A model generated the notes under the pieces. The model ran no database searches and was not told the DNA's origin. It saw nothing but the letters and a program-made list of their open reading frames with translations. DNA of 5,311 nt, from the NCBI GenBank assembly GCA_030642225.1, contig DAOWOC010000099.1, forward strand, positions 1 through 5,311, given 5' to 3'. The translations under genes were made by a program, and so were the position numbers. Shown in pieces: positions 1-5,311 of the stretch. The stretch's first letter is position 1. Each line of letters opens with the position of its first letter. This DNA is from Deltaproteobacteria bacterium. GTDB lineage: Bacteria > Desulfobacterota > DAOWOC01.

Positions 1-20
1 ATCCCAATAATTTTTCCCAT
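1..20 (-). CDS. dnaK: DnaK (Hsp70 chaperone), N-terminal codons only
   Basis: Only the first six codons and part of a seventh fall in the window, running off the left edge. They read MGKIIG(I), the usual opening of bacterial DnaK, whose first ATP-binding strand continues as IDLGTT. The ATG is at 18-20 on the minus strand, and a strong ribosome binding site, AAGGAGG at 28-34, sits 7 bases before it. The gene follows grpE on the same strand after a gap of about 120 bases, the common grpE-dnaK order. DnaK is the cytoplasmic ATP-driven chaperone whose nucleotide exchange is catalysed by GrpE. The identification rests on a very short peptide plus the neighbour and the ribosome binding site. The rest of the gene is not visible. 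Confidence 0.85.
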
Positions 21-27
21 ATCCTGT

Positions 28-34
28 CCTCCTT
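28..34 (-). promoter_or_regulatory. Strong ribosome binding site of dnaK
   Basis: The minus strand reads AAGGAGG, close to a full match to the anti-Shine-Dalgarno sequence, with 7 bases to the ATG at 18-20. It fixes the start of the partial gene at the left edge. Confidence 0.85.
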
Positions 35-81
35 AAAAGCTTATCTATAATTATTTAAAAAATATTATTTTATTAAATTAA

Positions 82-110
82 AAAATAAACACGATAATAA
101 ACTTTTTCAA
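82..110 (-). promoter_or_regulatory. Candidate sigma70-type promoter for dnaK in the grpE-dnaK gap
   Basis: On the minus strand TTGAAA (110-105, five of six to the -35 consensus) is followed after 17 bases by TATTTT (87-82, four of six to -10). The rest of the gap is almost pure A/T, so chance matches are likely. If real it would let dnaK be transcribed independently of grpE. I see no sigma32-type CCCAT -10 and no terminator in this gap, so read-through from grpE is equally possible. Confidence 0.3.
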
Positions 111-143
111 CCATGCTCATTAATTATCGGTTTATATACATCA

Positions 144-686
144 TTATTCCTTGGAAACGATCACCATTGCCGGACGCAACAATCTTTCTTTTAATAAATA
201 TCCTTTTTGTAATTCCCTTACTACTGTATTGGACGGCACATCCGTTGTTTCTTCCTGGGATACAGCCTCATGCAGATTAGGATCAAAAATTTCCCCCTGA
301 GCATTAAGCTGGGTAAGCCCATTTTTCTCAAGTATGCTTAAAAATTCCTTTAAAGTCATGGCAATCCCTTCTTTAAGGGCATCAACATTATCTTCAAAAT
401 GCTGCATGGCAAGCCCCAGATTATCTATGACAGGAAGCAAGTCTTTTATAAGCGATTCATTGGCAAATTTGCAGACATTATCCTTATCCTTGTCAAGCCG
501 TTTTTTATAATTTTCAAATTCAGCGGAAAGACGAACTAAAGCATCCTGTCTCTCAGCCAGGGCTTGTTTTAAATTTTCTATCTCTTCTTCAGGGCTTAAG
601 GATTCTTCTGTTTCCTGAATTTCATCCTGTAATTCTTCCTCCGATTGATTTTTCATTTCAAGATTAGTCCCGTTTTCGTCAACCAC
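144..686 (-). CDS. grpE: GrpE, nucleotide exchange factor of DnaK
   Basis: This 180-residue protein has the normal length and architecture of GrpE. GrpE is a cytoplasmic homodimer that releases ADP from DnaK and so drives the Hsp70 cycle. Residues 1-32 are an acidic, disordered-looking tail. Residues about 33-75 form the long coiled-coil helix (EEEIENLKQALAERQ, then FENYKKRLDKDKD). LLPVIDNLGLAM at about 83-94 is the conserved four-helix-bundle segment. The C-terminal beta domain carries GEIFDPNLHEAV (131-142) and the signature ELQKGYLLKERLLRPAMVIV (158-177). The start is GTG at 684-686: an in-frame TAA lies directly before it and GGAGG (696-700) lies 9 bases upstream. A later ATG (residue 11) is less likely. 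dnaK follows on the same strand. No hrcA precedes it; a divergent membrane peptidase locus does. Confidence 0.97.
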   Translation of the reverse strand: MVDENGTNLEMKNQSEEELQDEIQETEESLSPEEEIENLKQALAERQDALVRLSAEFENYKKRLDKDKDNVCKFANESLIKDLLPVIDNLGLAMQHFEDNVDALKEGIAMTLKEFLSILEKNGLTQLNAQGEIFDPNLHEAVSQEETTDVPSNTVVRELQKGYLLKERLLRPAMVIVSKE

Positions 687-732
687 TTAACAATACCTCC
701 ATATCAACCAACAAGGCTTAAAAATAGTTTCA

Positions 733-756
733 AAATTATCAAATCCATGATAATTT
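733..756. repeat. 8-base inverted repeat in the grpE leader
   Basis: AAATTATC (733-740) and GATAATTT (749-756) are perfect inverted copies around an 8-base spacer. The repeat lies immediately downstream of the candidate grpE -10, near the expected transcript start, where an operator or a leader hairpin would sit. It is not CIRCE (TTAGCACTC-N9-GAGTGCTAA). The region is so AT-rich that chance is a real alternative. Confidence 0.3.
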
Positions 757-762
757 AATAAA

Positions 763-791
763 AAAATAATTACGTTGCTATATCTTGTCAA
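763..791 (-). promoter_or_regulatory. Candidate sigma70-type promoter of grpE
   Basis: On the minus strand a perfect TTGACA (791-786) is followed by a 17-base spacer and TATTTT (768-763, four of six to the -10 consensus). Transcription would begin near 756, about 70 bases before the GTG start. The -35 is part of TTGACAA, whose complement gives TTGTCA on the plus strand (785-790), so the divergent peptidase gene could use the same spot. A convincing plus-strand -10 at proper spacing was not found. Confidence 0.4.
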
Positions 792-846
792 GCTATTGAA
801 AAAATATTCTTGCCTTTTAATGCAGTTTTGAAAAAAATAATCAATA

Positions 847-1263
847 ATGATTAATGCCAATTTTTTTTATTTTATTATTATAATAACACTGTTTGTATCT
901 GCTCCTGACAGCTGCAATTTACTTCCCTGTAAAATATTATCGGGCTTTTTATTGATTTTACCCTTATCATTCTGGTTCCACGTTAAAAGACGTTTTAACA
1001 GGGTAAAGAGACTTCTGACCGATGGGAAATTAAATATACAGGATGCCAAAAATCTGTGTCGGAGCATGATCTCATTTTATTCAGCTATTGCTGTTGTAAT
1101 CTTTATCTGTGCAATATTTCTGTTTGATTTAAAAATATTTTTAAAGGCAGTGCCGGTTATTGGAGAATGGGGGACCGGGCTGAATATTTTAGGCGTTAGT
1201 TTTTTATCGTACATTTATCAATCATATGGTTGTGGGCATACCGTGCCCTTGGCAGCTCATTAA
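847..1263 (+). CDS. N-terminal membrane part of a frame-split M48-type peptidase (frame 1)
   Basis: This 138-codon frame encodes a hydrophobic protein with membrane segments at about residues 5-19, 30-45, 76-98 and 112-125. A basic stretch (VKRRFNRVKRLL, 46-57) follows the second segment and should face the cytoplasm. It has no catalytic motif. Its last dozen residues (YGCGHTVPLAAH) are polar and look like out-of-frame translation. The overlapping -1 frame instead continues as a membrane helix (HLSIIWLWAYRAL) into the M48 peptidase at 1230-2690. I therefore read both as one gene, 847-2690, of about 614 residues when joined at the heptamer at 1200-1206. The ATG at 847 is the first possible start, because an in-frame TAA lies at 838-840. 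No Shine-Dalgarno sequence is visible before it. It is divergent from grpE. A stand-alone small membrane protein is possible but less likely. Confidence 0.6.
   Translation: MINANFFYFIIIITLFVSAPDSCNLLPCKILSGFLLILPLSFWFHVKRRFNRVKRLLTDGKLNIQDAKNLCRSMISFYSAIAVVIFICAIFLFDLKIFLKAVPVIGEWGTGLNILGVSFLSYIYQSYGCGHTVPLAAH
1200..1206 (+). other. Candidate -1 frameshift heptamer T TTT TTA joining the two peptidase frames
   Basis: Read in the upstream frame the bases are T TTT TTA, the X XXY YYZ form and the same heptamer as in HIV-1 gag-pol. The frame at 1230-2690 is -1 relative to 847-1263. Its last in-frame stop is TAG at 1197-1199, so it opens exactly at base 1200. Slippage here would give ...GVSFL then IVHLSIIWLWAYRAL, an uninterrupted hydrophobic helix. 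A small GC stem (GGGCA 1234-1238 with TGCCC 1244-1248) lies 27 bases downstream, farther than the 5-9 bases of known stimulators. A single lost T in this run, by mutation or sequencing error, explains the same picture. Confidence 0.45.
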
Positions 1264-2690
1264 ACAAGGCAGGGAGTACATGGCAATACGTATTTAATAA
1301 CATTAAATTTAACCTGGTAATCATTCTCCCATGGTTTTTTATTTCACTTACGATTGATATCCTGTCACTGCCAGGATGGTTATGGCTGGAATATGCCCTT
1401 GCTTCTCCTCACTGGCAAATAACTTTTTTTGCTGTATTTTTAATTTTTTTATCCATGTTCGGGCCTGGTGTTATTATTTTATTATGGGGCAGTTCCACAC
1501 CAGTGGACATGGAATTTAAAAAAAAGATATCAAACCTTGCCATGCAGCAAGGGATAAAATTTAAAAAAATTATTATGTGGGATATCATGGACGAAGATAT
1601 TGCCACTGCGGCTGTTTTAGGCATTTTCCCATTATTTCGCTATCTTCTGATAACCCCGAAACTTAAGGAGATTTTAAACTGGGAAGAAATGTCAGGTGTT
1701 GTAACTCATGAAATCGGACACATAAAGAAAAAACATCTCATATATTATCTTATATTTTTTTTGGGATTTATTATCCTTATGCAGCCAATCTCAGAATATT
1801 TCATCGGTGCCGTGCTGAATTCTGATTTGGGTATTCGTCTTTTTCTCTCACACGGGAACCAAGTGGATACATCTTTATTTTCACTCTTAACAACTTTACC
1901 GATAATTATTGTATTTTTGCTGTATTTCAGGTTTATTTTTGGTTATTTCATGAGAAATTTTGAACGTCAGGCTGATCTTTATTGTTTTGAAGCAGGCACT
2001 AACCCGTTGAGTCTTATTTCAGCCTTTTTAAAACTGGCTGTAATAACCGGTGATTCGGGGCAAAAGAAAAACTGGCATCATTTTAATATACCTCAACGCA
2101 TAATGTATATTGACCAATGTATAAAAAGACCATCACTCATAAAAAAACATGAAAACAAGATAAAGGCCTCTTTTATAATCTTTATATTGGCCATTATTAT
2201 TATGGTGGTTGCATTTAATACAAAAATAAAAAGTCTTGCGAGCAGCACAAATTTGCAGAGGCTGACTATTATAACGGAAAAGCTTATAGAAAAAGAGACT
2301 GATAACTATAAACTTTATAATCTTTATGGTTTTCTTTGTAATGAATCAAAGAATTTTAACAAGGCAGGGAAGGCTTATGACAAATCCCTGTTACTTAATC
2401 ATAAGCAGCCGGAGATATTAAACAATCTTGCCTGGCTTTTACTGACAACGCCTGATGAATCACAATATGATCCTGAAAGGGCTTTTCTTTTAGTTATAGA
2501 GGCACTGCGCCTCATGGAATCGCCATATATCCTCGATACCCTGGCTGAGGCATGTCTTGCGCTCAATATGTGTGATCAGGCTATTGACGCAGCGAAACGC
2601 GCCCTTGATTTATCGGCTGAGAATCGCAGCTACTATGAAAAACAATTGAAACGCATGAATGAATGTAAAAAGAAAAAGGATGATTCATGA
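1230..2690 (+). CDS. Membrane M48-family zinc metallopeptidase with C-terminal TPRs (catalytic part of the split gene)
   Basis: Numbering is from the TTG at 1230. Membrane segments lie at about 27-50 and 64-86. HEIGH at 160-164 gives the two zinc-binding histidines and the catalytic Glu161. Two further membrane segments follow (about 170-188 and 216-240). E245 in NFERQAD is the expected third zinc ligand, and WHHFNIPQRIMYI (282-294) is a conserved-looking segment. Another membrane segment lies at about 312-329, then TPR-like helices at 358-470 (LYNLYGFLCNESKNFNKAGKAY; LNNLAWLLL; LDTLAEACLALNMCDQAIDA). The layout fits Ste24/HtpX-type peptidases that cleave membrane or damaged proteins; the substrate is unknown. 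The frame has no credible start: TTG 1230 lacks a ribosome binding site and cuts a helix. It probably needs fusion to 847-1263. The active site is intact, so decay downstream of the shift is not evident. The stop shares TCATGA with the convergent methyltransferase gene. Confidence 0.85.
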   Translation: MWAYRALGSSLNKAGSTWQYVFNNIKFNLVIILPWFFISLTIDILSLPGWLWLEYALASPHWQITFFAVFLIFLSMFGPGVIILLWGSSTPVDMEFKKKISNLAMQQGIKFKKIIMWDIMDEDIATAAVLGIFPLFRYLLITPKLKEILNWEEMSGVVTHEIGHIKKKHLIYYLIFFLGFIILMQPISEYFIGAVLNSDLGIRLFLSHGNQVDTSLFSLLTTLPIIIVFLLYFRFIFGYFMRNFERQADLYCFEAGTNPLSLISAFLKLAVITGDSGQKKNWHHFNIPQRIMYIDQCIKRPSLIKKHENKIKASFIIFILAIIIMVVAFNTKIKSLASSTNLQRLTIITEKLIEKETDNYKLYNLYGFLCNESKNFNKAGKAYDKSLLLNHKQPEILNNLAWLLLTTPDESQYDPERAFLLVIEALRLMESPYILDTLAEACLALNMCDQAIDAAKRALDLSAENRSYYEKQLKRMNECKKKKDDS

Positions 2691-3362
2691 ATTTTTCTTT
2701 TTAATAGAATCTTCTATTAATTTACTCCAGCAGGCTATGCCACCTATATAATCATCATATGTCGCAAGCGCAGTATAAGGGAGTTCTTCCTCAAGATACA
2801 TTTTAACACCGAGATATTTTTCCTTGGGATTAACATCATGCCAGCAGATTATCCCATTATCACTGATGATTTTTTTTGCAAGCAGGGTATCTTCTTTAAC
2901 CCCTTCTCTTGTGTGATCCCCGTCAATAAAAATCATATCAAATTCGCCAAATCTGTTTTTTAAATCCATGGCCTTTAATTTGTGGGAATCACCATATAAT
3001 TGGATAAAACGGTTTTTATTATAATCACTTACAAACGCCCCAACATCCTTTCTGTCAAGTTCAGTATTATTATATTTTCTCCAAAAGCTGTTAATAAAAG
3101 ACCTGACAAAGGCAATGCTGACCACCTTACAATCAGGATTTAGTTTTAAAAAAAAATCAGAGGTAAGGCCTTTATAAGTACCGATTTCAAAGATACGCCG
3201 GGGACATGCGTGTACAACAACAGCCGCAAGGGCAAGATAATCTTTTAAATGTGTCATCCCATCTGCCCTGGCTGCAGTCAATTCAGCAAGCACCCCGGCT
3301 TTTTCTCGTTTTTTACCTGTAATTGCAAACCAGTCAAAAAAATTTTTTACGCGATAAAGCAT
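2685..3362 (-). CDS. Class I SAM-dependent methyltransferase (Methyltransf_24-like)
   Basis: This 225-residue soluble protein has a Rossmann methyltransferase fold. FEIGTYKG (58-65) is motif I, the SAM-binding loop. YGDS (123-126) precedes helix D. FIDGDHTREGVKEDTLLA (145-162) is the typical acidic motif of this family, with D147, D149 and H150. WHDV (174-177) follows strand 5. Such enzymes often methylate hydroxyl groups of sugars or small molecules, but the substrate here cannot be told. The usual acidic residue at the end of strand 2, which holds the SAM ribose, is not obvious (VVSIAFVRSF, 80-89). The ATG at 3360-3362 has GGAG (3372-3375) 9 bases upstream. The gene lies 41 bases after panE on the same strand and is probably co-transcribed with it. 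Its stop overlaps that of the convergent peptidase. Confidence 0.85.
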   Translation of the reverse strand: MLYRVKNFFDWFAITGKKREKAGVLAELTAARADGMTHLKDYLALAAVVVHACPRRIFEIGTYKGLTSDFFLKLNPDCKVVSIAFVRSFINSFWRKYNNTELDRKDVGAFVSDYNKNRFIQLYGDSHKLKAMDLKNRFGEFDMIFIDGDHTREGVKEDTLLAKKIISDNGIICWHDVNPKEKYLGVKMYLEEELPYTALATYDDYIGGIACWSKLIEDSIKKKNS

Positions 3363-3371
3363 TAATTATGA

Positions 3372-3375
3372 CTCC
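3372..3375 (-). promoter_or_regulatory. Ribosome binding site of the methyltransferase gene
   Basis: The minus strand reads AAAAAGGAGT across 3380-3371, with GGAG 9 bases before the ATG at 3360-3362. It supports that start and lies inside the 41-base gap after panE. Confidence 0.75.
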
Positions 3376-3403
3376 TTTTTATAGCTCTATTAATAAAAAT
3401 ATT

Positions 3404-4348
3404 TTATATGCGCAGCATGTTTTCCTTGCCCCTGATTATCCACGTTAATGTTTTATTTATGCTTACATTAATTCCCGCTTTTTCACCCAGCCTGACCATA
3501 GCACCGTTTAATGCATCTATTTCTGTGGGACGACCGCTTTTAATATCCTGGAGCATGGATGCATGATGCGCAGCTGTCGGCGGCAGTAATTTTTCATAAA
3601 AAAATCTTATGTAACTCGCAGGGGTATCCCATAACATGGGAATATTATAGGCATCAGCTACATTGAATATCTCAAGGATAACCCCTTCCATTACTGCCAT
3701 GAGATTTTGATCTTCTCCAAGGCTGCCGTAATGAGTTTCCAAGATAGCGCTGAGCGGGTTCAATGCGCAATTATAAAGTATCTTGGCCCAGAGATATGCT
3801 TCTATATCTTCTGTGTAACGTGTAGGAATTTCAGCCTCTACAAAGATTTTTACTATATCTTTTATACGGTCTTCAGCAATACTATATTTTGGAGAGCCTA
3901 ACATTATATCATCGCCAAAGACACTTATTTTAACCTTCCCAGGGTCAAGAGACTCGGCCCCAAAGAGCAGCCTGGCCTGAAGAATATGATTTTCACCAAG
4001 GATATCAGAAGCTATTTCATAATTCCCATACCCATTTTGCGCACAGATTACCATGGTCTTTTTGCCAACAAATTTTTTTACTGCATTTGCGGCAAAACGG
4101 GTATCAAAGGATTTTATTGTCAGGAGTATCAAGTCAAACGGCTCTATCGGCAATTCTTTAATATCTTCATATGTCCTGCTGAGTTTTACTCTATGGTCCC
4201 CCCATATTCCACTAATATCAATCCCTCTGAAATTAACTGCAGCAGCCACTTTTGATCGCCCGACTGCCGAAACATCATGCCCCGCTTTTTGTAAAAAACC
4301 GCCCAGTACCTGTCCAACAGCACCTAACCCGAATATCAGAATCTTCAT
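3404..4348 (-). CDS. panE: 2-dehydropantoate 2-reductase (ketopantoate reductase)
   Basis: This 314-residue protein matches the PanE/ApbA family in length and motifs. The enzyme reduces 2-dehydropantoate to (R)-pantoate with NADPH, a step toward pantothenate and coenzyme A in the cytoplasm. The N-terminal Rossmann domain begins with GLGAVG (7-12); R31 in VGRSK may contact the NADPH phosphate. K79 in TIKSFD and QNG (104-106) line the cofactor site. In the C-terminal helical domain WAKILYNCALNP (187-198) supplies K189, N193 and N197, matching E. coli K176, N180 and N184. S264 (HHASMLQD) and E276 (PTEIDALNG) match S244 and E256 with identical 12-residue spacing. ATG at 4346-4348 follows AAAGGA (4356-4361) by 7 bases. 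A methyltransferase gene follows 41 bases downstream; purL is divergent. Related family members act on other keto acids, so the substrate is inferred. Confidence 0.9.
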   Translation of the reverse strand: MKILIFGLGAVGQVLGGFLQKAGHDVSAVGRSKVAAAVNFRGIDISGIWGDHRVKLSRTYEDIKELPIEPFDLILLTIKSFDTRFAANAVKKFVGKKTMVICAQNGYGNYEIASDILGENHILQARLLFGAESLDPGKVKISVFGDDIMLGSPKYSIAEDRIKDIVKIFVEAEIPTRYTEDIEAYLWAKILYNCALNPLSAILETHYGSLGEDQNLMAVMEGVILEIFNVADAYNIPMLWDTPASYIRFFYEKLLPPTAAHHASMLQDIKSGRPTEIDALNGAMVRLGEKAGINVSINKTLTWIIRGKENMLRI

Positions 4349-4384
4349 TATTAAATCCTTTCTATCTCCTTATAAATGTTCAAT

Positions 4385-4415
4385 ATTAAAAATATTAAAG
4401 ATCATATATTGTCAA
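4385..4415 (-). promoter_or_regulatory. Candidate promoter of the panE-methyltransferase operon
   Basis: On the minus strand a perfect TTGACA (4415-4410) is followed after 19 bases by TTTAAT (4390-4385, four of six to the -10 consensus). The spacer is longer than the optimum of 17. Its position about 40 bases upstream of the panE start is suitable. Confidence 0.3.
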
Positions 4416-4433
4416 AAAAGCTTATCTTTGACA
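4410..4433. repeat. Inverted repeat TGTCAAA-N10-TTTGACA between divergent panE and purL
   Basis: TGTCAAA (4410-4416) and TTTGACA (4427-4433) are perfect inverted copies separated by 10 bases. Each arm contains the -35 box of one of the two divergent candidate promoters, so the symmetry may simply come from back-to-back -35 elements. It could alternatively be a dimeric repressor site covering both. Confidence 0.4.
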
Positions 4434-4457
4434 CAAGTTTATTCTCTATGATACGAT
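4428..4457 (+). promoter_or_regulatory. Candidate sigma70-type promoter of purL
   Basis: A perfect TTGACA (4428-4433) is followed by an 18-base spacer and TACGAT (4452-4457, four of six to the -10 consensus). Transcription would start near 4464, leaving a leader of about 60 bases before the GTG at 4525. No purine riboswitch fits in that leader. Confidence 0.4.
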
Positions 4458-4510
4458 AATTTAAAATTAACAGATGTTACCCTATTATTAAATGTCTAAC
4501 AAATAATTTT

Positions 4511-4516
4511 TAAGGA
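4511..4516 (+). promoter_or_regulatory. Ribosome binding site deciding the GTG start of purL
   Basis: TAAGGA lies 8 bases before GTG 4525. No ATG in the same frame is available before residue 14, so this site decides the start. Confidence 0.7.
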
Positions 4517-4524
4517 ATATTGCA

Positions 4525-5311
4525 GTGGCTGATCGCATTGAAGTTGGATTCAAACCAGGCATAATGGATGCCCCTGGCGAACGGGTAAAAAAACAGATCA
4601 TAGAAAATTTAAATCTTTCGATTAAATCAGTAAAAACATTTCAGATCTATACAATTGATGCTGAAATTACTGATAAGGATTTATCTCTCTTTGCAGCCGG
4701 ACCGTTAAGTGATCCTGTTATTCAGGACTGGGCAGTAAACAGCACGCTTGCCCGCAATTTTGACTGGGCGATTGAAATAGGTTTTAAACCTGGCGTTACG
4801 GATAATGTCGGGAAAACAGCCGGCGAATCCCTTGGCCTTCTTCTTGGAAGAAAATTAAATAATGAGGAACGTGTCTACACATCCGTTATGTATGCCATAG
4901 AAGGTGATATTACTCAAATGGATGCTCAACTCATATTCTCTGACCTTTTAGGAAATCAGCTTATCCACAGGTGTACTATAATATCCGGTCATGATCCGAC
5001 ATGGAGCAGAAAAATAGATGCGATTGTCCCAAGTGTGAAGGGTAAATATAATGACTCGGTAAATCAAATCAATCTCAATGTTAATGATGAAAAATTGATC
5101 AAAATTTCACAGGATGGCATACTTGCGCTTGATCTGAAAGAAATGTACGCCCTTAAAAAATATATAAATAATCCTGATAAAATCCTTGAAAGAAAAAATA
5201 AAGGCATTAGTGAAAATTTTACAGATATTGAGATTGAGGCTCTGGCGCAGACATGGTCAGAGCACTGCAAACACAAAATATTCAGCGGAAGGATTTCTTA
5301 TTTTGATAAAC
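4525..5311 (+). CDS. purL: Phosphoribosylformylglycinamidine synthase (FGAM synthase), PurS-PurL fused type, 5' part
   Basis: The frame is open for 262 codons and runs off the right edge. FGAM synthase makes FGAM from FGAR, ATP and glutamine in purine biosynthesis. Two PurS-like repeats open the protein: IEVGFKPGIMDAPG (5-18) and IEIGFKPGVTDNVG (83-96), 78 residues apart. A linker with DGILALDLKEM (197-207) follows. Next comes TDIEIEALAQTWSEHCKHKIF (233-253, quoted in part as SEHCKHKIF), the conserved segment that opens the PurL synthetase domain, with the His of SEHC. Large PurL proteins carry a PurS-dimer-like N-terminal domain, so this is a fused form needing no separate PurS. GTG at 4525-4527 lies 8 bases after TAAGGA (4511-4516). 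The next ATG (4564) would cut into the first repeat. The glutamine amidotransferase domain or its separate gene lies outside the window. Confidence 0.92.
   Translation, partial: MADRIEVGFKPGIMDAPGERVKKQIIENLNLSIKSVKTFQIYTIDAEITDKDLSLFAAGPLSDPVIQDWAVNSTLARNFDWAIEIGFKPGVTDNVGKTAGESLGLLLGRKLNNEERVYTSVMYAIEGDITQMDAQLIFSDLLGNQLIHRCTIISGHDPTWSRKIDAIVPSVKGKYNDSVNQINLNVNDEKLIKISQDGILALDLKEMYALKKYINNPDKILERKNKGISENFTDIEIEALAQTWSEHCKHKIFSGRISYFDK

Noticed and set aside
21..143. Possible rho-independent terminator between grpE and dnaK (AACC...GGTT near 111-134 followed by A/T-rich sequence).
   Set aside because: The stem is only four bases with a long loop, and no U-tract follows directly; not a credible terminator.
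687..846. Search for a CIRCE operator or a sigma32 promoter upstream of grpE.
   Set aside because: Neither TTAGCACTC/GAGTGCTAA arms nor a CCCAT-type -10 at suitable distance is present; only a sigma70-like match is seen.
867..1067. Minus-strand open frame of 66 codons opposite the N-terminal peptidase part.
   Set aside because: It lies wholly antisense to the membrane-protein frame, with no family motif or ribosome binding site; treated as a shadow.
35..4427. The 12-base sequence AAAAGCTTATCT occurs exactly at 35-46 (dnaK leader) and 4416-4427 (panE/purL gap).
   Set aside because: In 5.3 kb of AT-rich DNA about one or more exact 12-base pairs are expected by chance, and the two sites share no other structure.
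3707..4451. Three plus-strand open frames opposite panE (3707-3901, 3986-4255, 4053-4451).
   Set aside because: All are antisense to a well-supported ketopantoate reductase and have unremarkable, cysteine- and phenylalanine-rich translations with no recognisable domain.
5064..5276. Minus-strand open frame of 70 codons at the right edge.
   Set aside because: It is antisense to the clearly conserved purL frame, including its SEHCKH segment.

Overview
The window is AT-rich chromosomal DNA from a Gram-negative bacterium. Protein character (a grpE-dnaK pair, a large PurL carrying its own N-terminal PurS-like repeats, a multi-membrane M48 peptidase ending in TPRs) most resembles a sulfate-reducing deltaproteobacterium of the Desulfobacterales type. 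That placement is inferred from family resemblance only. No mobile element, tRNA, rRNA or CRISPR array is visible.

Layout. At the left edge, on the minus strand, lie grpE (144-686, GTG start) and the first codons of dnaK (1-20), together forming a heat-shock chaperone pair. Divergent from grpE is a plus-strand locus (847-2690) for an integral-membrane M48 (Ste24/HtpX-like) zinc peptidase with a C-terminal TPR domain. This locus is split into two overlapping frames, 847-1263 and 1230-2690. A perfect -1 slippery heptamer, T TTT TTA, lies in register at 1200-1206, one base after the last stop of the downstream frame. It may be a programmed frameshift, a one-base mutation or a sequencing error in the T run. 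It is the most interesting point in the window.

Convergent with the peptidase, and sharing the palindromic stop TCATGA with it, is a minus-strand pair: a ketopantoate reductase (panE, 3404-4348) followed 41 bases downstream by a class I SAM-dependent methyltransferase (2685-3362). The two are spaced like an operon. Divergent from panE, the start of purL (FGAM synthase, 4525 onward) runs off the right edge. It is open to the end, begins at GTG, and carries two PurS-like repeats before the conserved SEHC-H segment.

Functionally this is mostly housekeeping: chaperones (GrpE exchanges nucleotide on DnaK), membrane proteolysis, pantothenate/CoA synthesis and purine synthesis. The three control regions (21-143, 687-846 and 4349-4524) are very AT-rich and hold candidate sigma70-type promoters. 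I saw no CIRCE operator, no clear rho-independent terminator and no gene-free stretch longer than 300 bases.
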